A DNA stretch of 64,000 nt, taken from contig NC_091946.1 of assembly GCF_041260155.1 (NCBI RefSeq), forward strand, positions 33,819,620-33,883,619, read 5' to 3'. Under the pieces are notes generated by a model. It searched no databases, was not told where the DNA came from, and saw nothing but the letters and a program-made list of their open reading frames with translations. How positions within the stretch are numbered: the stretch's first letter is position 1; every line of letters begins with the position of its first letter. The stretch comes from Ptychodera flava (lineage: Eukaryota > Hemichordata > Enteropneusta > Ptychoderidae). This document shows positions 45,730-55,433 of this stretch, one piece after another. The translations under genes and the position numbers were made by a program.

Positions 45730-48700
45730 ATGGATCCAATCGTGAATGAATATAAGATAAACCAATTGGTCGATATACTTGACCTCGATTTAAATAGAGG
45801 GCTAGACACTCAGAATTATCTGTATACCATGACTCACACAGATTTAACAGATCTTCAGGTAAAGGTTTTACTCTAGAAAATCCCTTCGGTAAAAAACCAT
45901 GGATAGATTTCAATGATCTTAGAGAAGAATTGGTGAAGAAATGGGAGAAGGTGCCGCCGCAGTTTATTCCAAGGAGACTTACTGTGCATTACAGCATAAA
46001 AAAAACGTCGCTTACGGAGAGCATTCAAAGATGTAGTTATAGAAAAAGATTTTTCCTACGAAGTCAAGCGAGTCGAGGATATCGCGCAGATTGATATCGA
46101 AGGTATGGTCAAAGGGACCCGAAAGATGTACCGTGTTTATACAGAAATGGAAGTCAAATTCAAAAATCCAAAAGATCAAAGTGTGCAAAATCGTACACAC
46201 TATGTTAACTATAAGGGGGGTATATACACAAAAGATAAGGGAGGGGCGGCAGTGAAAGAACAATTAGTAAAAGACTACAAAGAATGGCTTGATAAAACTG
46301 AAGCTGTTGAGGGTTCTGGTCTAGTTCTCGAGGAGATACTTAATTTTAAAGTAAGACTGGTAGAATTACTACTTGGGGCTGGCCCCGGCCCCCAACTGCC
46401 GGAATGGTTGAAAAATAAGAAATGTGTGAGCGATCTTGTGCTACTCAGAGGCGCCGAGAACTGCTTCCAGTATGCCGTCGTAGCAAGTTTAAAGTTAGCC
46501 GACCCCGAGTTTCGTAAAAAGAAGGCTGGTAATACCAGAAAAAATTGGAATACGTTCTCTCCATTTATAGCCGATTACTGTTGGGACGACATTCCCTTTC
46601 CTACACCCGCCGATGATACTATTTTCGAGCGTTTTGAGCGACAAAATCCGAGCATCAGACTCAAAGTATTTCAGATCTGCGAGTCCGATCCCGATCCGTC
46701 CGGTATAACTGTGTTTTACGGAGCCCCTCACGGAACGGTTCCGGGAACCCGTCCCGGAACCGTCCAGACAGCGAAGATTTTACTAATAGTCGGCGCCGAT
46801 GGCAACCCTTCGAGTCACTATGTGCCAATTACTGCGGAAAATCGCCTTATTAATTCTAATAAAAATCGTAAGAATGTGCACAGACGGAAGTGTATTTGCC
46901 TGGTTTGTGGAAAAGATTTGCGTCAACAGGAGAGTTGGAAGAACATGAGAATTATTGTGGAACAGACACTGCCCAGCCAGGTTTTCCTAAGGAAGTATGT
47001 CAATTCGAAGGACATCGGAAGAAGGTCCCGCCCCCTACGTCGTCTATGCAGATACTGAGGCAATTATTGAGAAGGGGACCGGTCGACATATTCCAATTTG
47101 TCTTTCGTATGTTATGGTGGAACGGGGGTGGGCCCCTTCGGAACGGCGGCCAAAAGTTTATGGTAAAAGAACATTCACGGGGCTCTCCTGTGTTACAGAC
47201 TTTCTAAAGGATATGAAAGAACGGGCTGAGAATTATTCGAAATCGTATTATTTGAAAATAAAACCAATGAAAGATCCTTCTAATTACGGCAATCCAGTCT
47301 GTATTGCATGTGGAGAGCCGGCAGGATACCTAGACGGTGATGATACTTTTTATTGTGAAAAGTGCCGTCCGTTGAGAACCATTCTATCTACTTTCACAAC
47401 CTCAAGGGATACGATGGTTCTTTTATTTTGAAAAAGTTACATGAAATCGACGTCGGAGGGGGACCAGAGCCTAAAATCATAGCTAAGACGGGCAATGGTG
47501 GAATTATGGGTCTCTCGAAAACATTTATTTTTCACGCCTCAATTGTTGTCGATGGGGAGATGGAGATAAAGAGACGCCACTTTTCTATAAAGTTTATGGA
47601 CAGTGCTCAGTTGATGATGGGGTCATTGGCGAAGTTGGCAACGACTGTGCCGGACCACGGATGGACGGCAGTACCACTTACGTACCCGGACATTCAAAGG
47701 GCGAAAGAAACACCCTTCCCCTACGAATATTTAGACTCGGTTGACAGACTGGGAGAGGAGGAGCTCCCGGAGAGGGAGGAATTTTATAGCGAATTGACGG
47801 AAGAGGGGATTTCAGAGTCCGATTACGAACATGCTTTGCGAGTATGGGACGAAGTTGGATGTAAGACGATTCGTGATTATATGGAATTCTATTGTGAGAC
47901 GGACGTTCTCCTTCTTGCTAATATATTCGAAAATTTCCGTGACACATGTTTAGAAGCGTACAAGTTAGATCCAGCCCACTATATGTCAGCGCCTGGCTTG
48001 ACATGGGATGCTATGTTACTTTACACGGGTAATAAATTTAAACTCATTCAAGATGCTGAGCAGATGACTTTCATTCAAAGGGGAATACGAGGAGGTATCA
48101 GCCAGTGTAATATTCATTATTTACAGACAAATCATCCTGCTTACGCTGGCCCCGCCGGCGGGAACTGGGATCCAGAGAAGCCGGTGACCGAAATAAAATA
48201 TCTCGATGCAAACAATCTCTACGGCTGGGCAATGAGTCAGGATATGCCTACGGGCGGACTTCATTGGATGAAGATAGAATGGGAAGGCGGAGCCGGCGGA
48301 GCGGGGGGCGGAGCCGAGGGCGGAGGGGTGGAACCATGTCCCACCTTTCCACCAAGTTTTCTAGAAGTAGACTTAGAATACCCAGCCGAATTACATGAAG
48401 AACACAGCGATTTGCCATTAGCACCGCATCACTATGAATTTCCGAGGCAGGGCGGTCGACTGATTACAAGTGTGATGGATAGAGAGTCCTATGTCTTACA
48501 CTACAAGTTGCTGGAATTCTATCTTCGGATGGGAATGAGATTGAAAAATATTCATCGGGTGCTTGCTTTCGATGAGACTCCATGTCTCAACAATATATTG
48601 ACTTTAACACTGAAATGAGGACAAAGGGGACGACAGATTTTGAAAAGAATTTCTATAAGCTGATGAATAATGCAATGTTCGGTAAGACAATAGAAGATGT

Positions 48701-49532
48701 TCGAAAGTACAGAGACTTTAAATTTGTTTCGGACTGGAACGGCACGGATAGTGGACGTAAAAAGATTCAGAAGTATAATCCAAAGATGAAACATATAACT
48801 TTCATAACTTCCGAAGAGGATGGCGATTCCTGCGACAGTGTCCCTACTGGAACTGAAAACGGATGAGCATAGATATGTAAAACCAGTTTTCATTGGCGCG
48901 GCGGTACTGGAACTTTCTAAGCTGCTTATGTATGAGACGCATTACAATTACTTTCGGGCCCAGTTCCCTGGAATACGATTAGCCTACATGGATACTGATA
49001 GTTTTGTTTACAGTGTGCCGCTCCCGGACCCGGACGGCTCACGCGTCAGCACTTTCAATGATATAGTCCGAGAAGATGTTGAAAAGAATGGTGAGAAGTC
49101 TATATATGATACTAGTGGGATGAGTGGGCCCATGGTAGCCCCCGATTTTCCGAAGATTAATAAAAAAGTGATAGGTAAATTTAAAGATGAGTTGAATGGT
49201 GAACCTATTCTTGATTTTGTCGGCATACGCTCGAAAGTGTATGCTTTTCGAACTCCAACTTCGGAGACGAAAAAAAATAAAGGGATAAAAGATGTTTGTG
49301 TTAGAAAACATTTGAACTTGAAGATTATAAAGATCTGTTTGAAACTGGGAAGGAGCCCGAGCCGGCACAGTTTGTACAGTTTGTACGGAAAAAGGCTGGA
49401 GAAATCCGTAGTGAAAAGCGTAGTAAAATCATGATGGCGCCAAATGATATCAAACGTGTGCAGTTATATAATCCGGACACGGGCGAATGGCTGGCAGAAA
49501 CATGGCCGATAGGACGGACGGGTCATGGTTAA
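45730..49532 (+). pseudogene. POLB: Protein-primed family-B DNA polymerase, several frame changes
   Basis: About 1,267 codons spread over all three frames. N-terminal part starts MDPIVNEYKINQLVDILDLD. Downstream: a C2HC knuckle (CLVCGKD ... LEEHENYC, 46,896-46,965); ExoI YADTEA (47,044-47,062); a second zinc ribbon CIAC-x14-CEKC (47,300-47,365); ExoII FHNLKGYDGSF (47,392-47,424); ExoIII YCETD (47,890-47,904); polymerase motif A YLDANNLYG (48,199-48,225); motif [13 protein letters not shown] (48,649-48,684); motif C YMDTDS (48,984-49,001). All catalytic motifs are present. Frame changes lie near 45,857, 46,000 (A run), 46,912, 47,030 (C run), 47,370, 48,590, 48,830 and 49,310, with no substitution-type stop inside the blocks. 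It would replicate the element from a protein primer. A Gly-rich insert (48,285-48,335) follows motif A. Confidence 0.9.
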
Positions 49533-50789
49533 AATTGTAAAGACTTTAATCTACTATTTTCAATAGAGACCAGGGCATCACTGATAACATAAATGTGGGC
49601 AAATATATTATCATTGTGAGCGTCATCGCCACCCCACGCGGTATCTTTCTTCAGGATCTCAAGTTGAATTCCGTCCTTTGTGTTCATTACTTTTAAACCA
49701 TTTCCATGAAACTCAATATCTTTAAAACTACGCAGATCGATAAACAGACAGAATTTATTCTTCAAATAATCGGTCCTCATCTATATCAATTTCACACCAA
49801 TCTTTATCTTCAGCAAAATACCGTCGCACCTCTTTCCAAAATTGTCTTGGTATCATCTTCTGAGCGTACACTTTATTTGCAATGCCTTCGATTGATACAG
49901 ACACAGATTCAATGGAGGGGTTAAAGAAAAGTTCACTGTTCAGTTCTGACTGATTCTGATTTTTAGTGAAGAGTATAGCGATACCTCTAATGCTACGTCG
50001 TGGTACATTTATATTTTCATTGATAACCGTGTCCGATTCTTTGAATGGATTGTTCTAAAATAATGTATATGCTCGTAGAGAAAACTTTTCCCATTGTTGT
50101 AATAACCAGCAGTTGACCTCGCGAGATCGAGGTCAGAAATTGTCTCGTATTCCATTTGAATGTTTTTTAATTTATAATTGGTTGTAATCAGTTTATTACT
50201 GACAATTAATTGGGGGGCGGGTGCCAACGTAATTTCCCATTCAATATGACTCCCTAACGCTTTTGGATATGCAACTCCATGACCTGTTATTAGGGGATGA
50301 GTGAGACGAATAGCATATTTTGTTTTATATGTGTCGAAAAGTAAATTATCGCCCACGACGGCGGCATCTGCATCGGCCGCGCCACTTCTCAATTTTCTTA
50401 GATTTTCGTTCTGAATTCCGTACAGTGTCATGTTCGATCTCTCCTTTTTATGTTTGAAGAGATCACGATAGCATTCAATGAGGTTATATTTACTCAAATC
50501 GGAAAGTGCCTGGCCCTCAAATGTGAGTTTCATACGCTCCACCAAATTTTTTGCAACATTTTGTACTACATGGGTAGTTCCCACCTCCCATTACTTCGAG
50601 ATCAAAAACCAGTCGAAAGTATCTGGAACTAAGAGTACTCCGCTTTCTAACTTCGGACATCGTATGATAAGTGTCTGGCCTGGATCTGCCTCACTTGGAT
50701 TATGAGCAATCACTGATGAGTTCTTTCTGACTTCGTTCCATTCGGTATTCGGTGGTGAAAGTCGGTGATAATGTTCTATCGTACCCCAT
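49529..50789 (-). pseudogene. MCP: Major capsid protein (double jelly-roll), several frame changes
   Basis: About 420 codons on the minus strand in alternating frames. Recognisable blocks in order: WNEVRKNSSVIAHNPSEADP, VLLVPDTFDWF, VVQNVAKNLVERMKLTFEG, CYRDLFKHKKERSNM, YGIQNENLRKLRSGA, HPLITGHGVAYPKALGSHIE, MEYETISDLDLARSTAGYYN, NGKSFLYEHIHYF, INVPRRSIRGIAILF, NKFCLFIDLRS and DIEFHGNGLKVMNTKDGIQL. This order and spacing match Polinton major capsid proteins. Frame changes near 50,740, 50,590, 50,045 and 49,775. The only upstream ATG (50,789) is out of frame with the first conserved block, so the start is unsure. A TATATA box lies at 50,803-50,808. Forms the capsid shell. Confidence 0.85.
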
Positions 50790-50891
50790 TTTTCGTGTAA
50801 TGTATATAGTAGAAGAAAAAAAGAAATAAATCACATCTTTACATAAATATTTCCATCTGCCTGAAAATAAATCGATTACCTGTGTCGCGAA

Positions 50892-51179
50892 TCAATCGAA
50901 GAACCCAATATTCTTGGAGATGATAGCCTCTTGGTCATCCTCAGTATCCTGGAATACAGCTATGAATTCTAGTCGCTTAAAGAAGTTAGTCTTCTGACAT
51001 TCCTTCACGAAAGCTAATATGTTATGATATAGATTATCATCTTTGAGTCGGACACCTGGATTTGCTCGAAGGATATGGCGATTCACCCGCCGAAGTTTGC
51101 ACCATTCCAATTCGACGGAGAAACCAAACAGGTCTTTATTTTTAGAAAGAAACTTTGCAATATTCTTTTCACCAAACAT
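50892..51179 (-). CDS. Unknown Polinton protein, 95 aa
   Basis: Open frame with good ATG (MFGEKNIAKFLSKNKDLFGF). Helical, mixed charge, ending EAIISKNIGFFD. No recognised domain or membrane segment. It lies between the capsid gene and the 51,192-52,389 gene, all on the same strand, 12 bp after the latter's stop codon. Confidence 0.55.
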   Translation of the reverse strand: MFGEKNIAKFLSKNKDLFGFSVELEWCKLRRVNRHILRANPGVRLKDDNLYHNILAFVKECQKTNFFKRLEFIAVFQDTEDDQEAIISKNIGFFD

Positions 51180-51191
51180 GTTGATGCCATA

Positions 51192-52389
51192 TTAGTACAT
51201 AATTTTATTTATAATGACTAATGTTAATCCAGTTAAAAATATCCATAGCTGTTCTCCAACAAATCCAACAACTGATCCTGCTGTTTTTAATAGAAAACTG
51301 ACAAGGGAACCGATTAAACCTGGTATTGCAGCAGCACTTTTTGCGGCCAATGTTTTTTAACCATTCGCCAAATTGCTTTCAATTTCTTTCGCTTTTGTAT
51401 ATACTTTGGGCGGACCTGAACCAGACCCGCCAGTTCCTGCTCCTCCTCCTTTAGTTACAGCCAGGGCAATTGTTGATATTGCCATTCCAATGGCAGTCAG
51501 TATTGCAGCGATTGTTATACCATTTCGTTTAAATAATTCTGTCAGCTTCAGTCTCAGTGATAATTCTGGATCAGAAATTACATCACGAAGAGACCTAGTC
51601 GAGCCAGTCTTTCATGTGCCCCACTGATCATATCAAGTTGCACTTCAATTCGATCATCAATTTAGCTAGTCTTGTTCTGAGTTCGGGTGTAAGTTCTGTC
51701 TGCTCTAACAGATTTTCTCTTTCACTGTAAAGCTCATCAAGACGCATATTTGCTATCTTTAATTCATCAACAAAAGCTCTATATTCAGGGTTTAGATTGT
51801 TCCATTGGTCGATTTTATTTTCAAAAGCTTGTATTTTATCTGCATTACCAGAAGCATCTTGCCGTAACTCTGTCAGTTTATCTTTGTATATACCCATGTC
51901 TTCTGGCGTCATCTTCTCAGCCGGTATTTTATCATTTTTCACATCTACAGAATGCAATGCACGACTCACATTTTCGGGCTCTGCGCTGCTCCCCCTCAAA
52001 CTGTATACTTTACTTACAAATTCATATCCTCCCGCTTCTCTTTTTACTGTCTCGAGTGATCTAAATCCACGTCCTGTAGTTTTTGATAGCTTGAGGTTTT
52101 TATAATACAGATTTCCATCCCTAATCTTTGCATTCATAAATAATTCGTTTCGTGCTGCTTCATCAGTAATATTATTCTCATCTAAGAATTCTTCAGCCAT
52201 TTGTATTTCAATTGTTACTCTCTGTCTAGTCGTAGGATCTACCTGCGGGCTATCGCGTGAGCCAGCCTGGGAAGGACCGGCTTCTGCAAAAGTATCATCG
52301 GTAAAAGATGTTTCAGCAGTAACATCGTCATCATTCAAATTTGCATCATCGAAATCCTGGAGTTCTATATTCTCTCCTCCTTCTGCCAT
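51192..52389 (-). pseudogene. Large coiled-coil protein with two C-terminal membrane segments, frame changes
   Basis: Starts MAEGGENIELQDFDDANLND at 52,389. Acidic N terminus, then a helical region with long charged heptads (residues ~150-250: DKLTELRQDASGNADKIQAF, LDELYSERENLLEQTEL). The frame changes near 51,655 and 51,595. The following segment holds a hydrophobic helix (ITIAAILTAIGMAISTIALA), a Gly/Ser/Pro linker (GGGAGTGGSGSGPP) and a basic stretch. After a stop/frame defect near 51,358 comes the end with a second helix (GLIGSLVSFLLKTAGSVVG) and WIFLTGLTLVIINKIMY. About 398 codons in all. The family, with the same helix-glycine linker-helix end, is common in invertebrate Polintons. Probably a virion membrane or core protein; function unknown. 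Confidence 0.65.
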
Positions 52390-52445
52390 ATTGTATTTCT
52401 ATATTACTACAATTATTTTTTATCCCTCTTACATATACAGTAAAA

Positions 52446-52902
52446 ATGCACATCTCAGTTGTTGAAAGCGTTGAACAATTGGCTGATTACATAGAAAGAA
52501 CAAGTGCTGCATATCGACGAAGTTATAAATTAATGGGTCGAATTGATATGGTTCTCAATATTACTAAAGGAATTCTTGTAAGCTCTGCTGTAATAGCAGC
52601 AATTCCAACAGTTCCGGTACTGTTAGCCTTAACTCCTATACCTGGCGTCGTTATTGATGTAATACAAGGGAAAACTGGTGTAGCAAAGAGACGAGAGAAA
52701 TATAAACATTATTATGTTCAATATAAACAGCTGCTTACACAAATACAAGAAAAAGGCGCAACCCTTCGGAACGAGGAGGCTCCGGGTCAGACTTATTCAG
52801 GACATATTTCATCAGGCTCTAGAAATACAAAAACAAGAAGGATTTAGTCCACCTCTGGAAAGATATTTAAGACATTATGGATTGAATGGATATGAAATTT
52901 AG
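52446..52902 (+). pseudogene. Membrane protein next to right TIR, ~151 codons, one frame change
   Basis: ATG at 52,446 (MHISVVESVEQLADYIERTS). It has a hydrophobic segment (ILVSSAVIAAIPTVPVLLAL), then a basic region (KTGVAKRREKYKHYY). A frame change lies near 52,770, at an inserted CCCTTCGGAACG word. The second frame ends PPLERYLRHYGLNGYEI at the stop 52,900-52,902, exactly at the TIR border. Divergent from the 52,389 gene, with 56 bp between and an ATATACAG box at 52,433-52,440. Confidence 0.6.
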
Positions 52903-53235
52903 TTCGCACCGATAGGAACTCTCGTGTTCAACATCAGCTAGACTCCGCGACCGGCCGGCCGGACTGACAACGGGGGTCCTTTATATAGGCTAGTTTGATG
53001 ACCCGGTTGACTCACACGGAATTTCCCGTACATGTATAAACATGCTCAGAAGGGAATTTCCCGCTTAGTTCAGGCTGCGCCAAACCCCTGTTGCGCATGC
53101 GTGAGTTCGTATATAGGTCAGGGTCACACTTTAGTTACATGGATGGTTAAATTTTCCTTCGCTTCATGTAGATAAATGAATAAAATGGGTGTAAAATTCT
53201 TATTTTGTCCTGGAGGTCAAATATTCCTTACTACT
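52902..53235 (-). repeat. Polinton right terminal inverted repeat (334 bp)
   Basis: Reverse complement of 36,210-36,540 with a few one-base indels and substitutions. The outermost bases read TCCTTACTACT. It includes the same two kappa-B decamers and the TATATAAAGG box. Confidence 0.97.
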
Positions 53236-53241
53236 TACGCT
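53236..53241. other. Target-site duplication, right (TACGCT)
   Basis: Identical to 36,204-36,209. Perfect duplication indicates that the two ends belong to one integration event. Confidence 0.97.
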
Positions 53242-55360
53242 AAAGCATAGACCTTCAAAAACTATTCTCGAGGGTCTCTATTAATTTTTTCTGTATAGGC
53301 TCTATGGCTAATCATGGAGGTAGCAGGAGGAGCAGCTACCTCCATAGGCTAATTAAATGTTTCAGACAAGAAGGTATACCTGGGAGGTACACACGGAAAA
53401 GTACGGGACGACTGAAGATTACTGCGCACACCGTTGGTTTACCGACAGTCACTCCTTATGTGGAGTGACTGTGGCTTACCTTAGCTTGGATCCATTATTC
53501 CTTGTCATCATCAGGAAATCAAATATTTGGAAATGTTCATCTATGACCTCGAACGTATTAGGCACTGTATGGCGAACCATAGACCCTTGAGAAAGACGGG
53601 TGAACTTATTGCAACGTAATGGTCATACCGTTTGATATCCGGAGAACTGGGGCAGCTGGGGGCACTTGGCCCGTAAGCATTTTCTTCTTACCGTTATGAA
53701 GCATCCCCCCCCCCAAAAAAAAAAATAATAATAAAAAAAAAAAACGCTTCTTAACGAACGACTTTGTCAAATAAGTTCTATCATGCACTCAATATCAGTA
53801 CACCTGTACTTTAGCATTTTACATTATCACACTAAATCTAATCTGATGCCACTAAATCACTGTTGCCTATGCTGTTTGGCGACATGCTTTCTGAACAGCT
53901 TTTTTACAAGAAAGTTTTATGATTTCATGTCAATGTTAAACGTTCTTGACTTCACTATCAATGATTAGTCTTCCATCAAAAGTTGAGCTTAGTAATGTGA
54001 TAATTCACTCACAAATGACACAGTAATCATAATAGTTTTTACAGTGATGCATTTCTACCGATCTGCAAATGCAATGCGCAGAGTTTGTTTTTTATAATCT
54101 TGTCAGGATATACTCCTGTATGAACTGATTGCTGAAAGCTATGCCAAAAGGGATATGTGAAATACAATGCCGTCGTAGGCGGCAGCTCCAAAGCCTTGGG
54201 CCCACTGAGGCTATACCCTACCAATCTGAAAGGATTGTATGTACACCACAGGATTTTTTGTTCACCCTTCCCAAATCATTTTTCAGACTCTACTTGCTAT
54301 GATTTTTTTTATGGCCGGTAACAATTCCCCCTTAAATAATCTACCCCAAGATATCGAATGGTATAATCCTAAACTGGGTAGCTATATGGATTTCCTTATT
54401 AGTAATTAGTAATTATTAGTAATTAGGCATAAGCCTGATCATTATTGAAAAAACTAAATTTGTTTGATCCGATAAATTAAACAGAGGGATGAAGCAAGCG
54501 ATTTTATAATGCACTATTTATACTGGATTACATCACGACTGCAGTAAAATTAGGCTCAAACAACTACGACATGCTGGCCGCTTAAAACAGAAATTTTAGT
54601 TTATTTTGTTATTTATTTCATTCATAAAGATTTATAATTTAATGCGTGTGGGACGGCTGTGGTGTTGACTCAATCACTTAATCCGCTGATACGGACAGCG
54701 GATTAGCAAGTTGGCAATGTTTTCGGAGCAATTACAGTGGTGTATACACAAGTTGGAGAGGACTTGTCGGTAATAATAAAGCAGTCAGACGATGTAGAGT
54801 TGAACTCTTTATTTGAAATATCACAGTCAAAATTAACAAAATCAAATAAGGTAAACCGTTGCACAAAAAACACCTTCCTCCCCACCCCAGGGGACTTTCC
54901 CCTGTACCCTGTGTGTTCACCTTGGTCGTATGGGTCCCATACGACCTTTGACCGCAGTTCCGAACACTGTATCCAATTCCAAGAACTTAATTTCTAGAAC
55001 TTAGAAAACATGCTTAGGCCTAATACAAAATTTTTACATTTTATACTGGCTGCATATTTTCATCTGAGCAGAACGCTGCCCTTCAAGATAGCAATGAAAA
55101 TTGAGTTCATTTTCCCTCCAAAAACTCAAGTATAAATCGGCCATTCGCACTGTAAACGATTGCACCCTATGCGATGGGCAAATATAATTATTTAAAATCA
55201 TCGATAATCACTGGCGTCGCTACCTGCCAACGTGCCAACGCTTATGTGCTAAATACCTGTATCTAGGGTCTATTTATATGCATATTGGGAAATGGTCATG
55301 TGAGCTAAAAGGCGCGCCCAGTAGCCTCGTTTTGAATTAATTTAAGTAAATCATTACCCA
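53242..55360. other. Intergenic region between Polinton and gene B
   Basis: No supported gene. Contains a hairpin GGAGGTAGC / GCTACCTCC around 53,315-53,345, another hairpin CAGTCACTCC / GGAGTGACTG at 53,446-53,471, a C/A homopolymer tract at 53,704-53,745 and the MITE relic near 54,924. Confidence 0.5.
54924..54975 (+). repeat. Relic of the 5557-5775 MITE
   Basis: The 23-bp palindrome seen at 5719-5741 is repeated exactly at 54,924-54,946, followed by a decayed right terminus (CTTTGACCGCAGTTCCGA versus CTTTGAGCGCAGTTCCGA). No left end was found. Confidence 0.75.
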
Positions 55361-55433
55361 TAATGCAGCGTTGACAACGCGTCATTCGGCCATTTTCCTC
55401 AAGATTCGCTGGCGGTCGTATCGTAATTACTGG
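55360..55433 (+). promoter_or_regulatory. Promoter / non-coding exon 1 of RNA-binding gene B
   Basis: Contains CCCATAATGC (ZNF143/Staf-like, compare CCCAGAATGC in gene A) and CGGCCATTTTCC (YY1-like), followed by a donor site CTGG|GTAAGA at 55,434. By analogy with gene A this is a non-coding first exon. The intron then runs to the acceptor at 58,699. Confidence 0.5.

Larger units (their letters stand above)
36210..53235. mobile_element. Polinton/Maverick element, 17,026 bp, structurally complete
   Basis: Bounded by long terminal inverted repeats beginning AGTAGTAAGG and by a perfect 6-bp target duplication. It carries integrase, packaging ATPase, protein-primed PolB, major capsid protein and a set of structural and membrane genes. 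Strand pattern from left to right: -, +, -, -, -, -, +, +, +, -, +, +, +, -, -, -, +. No cysteine protease was found. Most large genes contain single-base frame changes, whereas INT, ATPase and several small genes are open. Gene complement and membrane-protein families resemble Polintons abundant in cnidarians and other marine invertebrates. Confidence 0.97.

Noticed and set aside
45730..49532. Programmed ribosomal frameshifting as explanation of the PolB frames
   Set aside because: Eight or more changes in both directions in one gene, and similar ones in unrelated genes, are not compatible with programmed sites; no slippery heptamer with a downstream structure stands out.
52341..52445. Extension of the right-end membrane protein upstream of 52,446
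   Set aside because: No ATG upstream, and it would overlap the divergent gene; the ATG at 52,446 with a nearby TATA-like box is more plausible.
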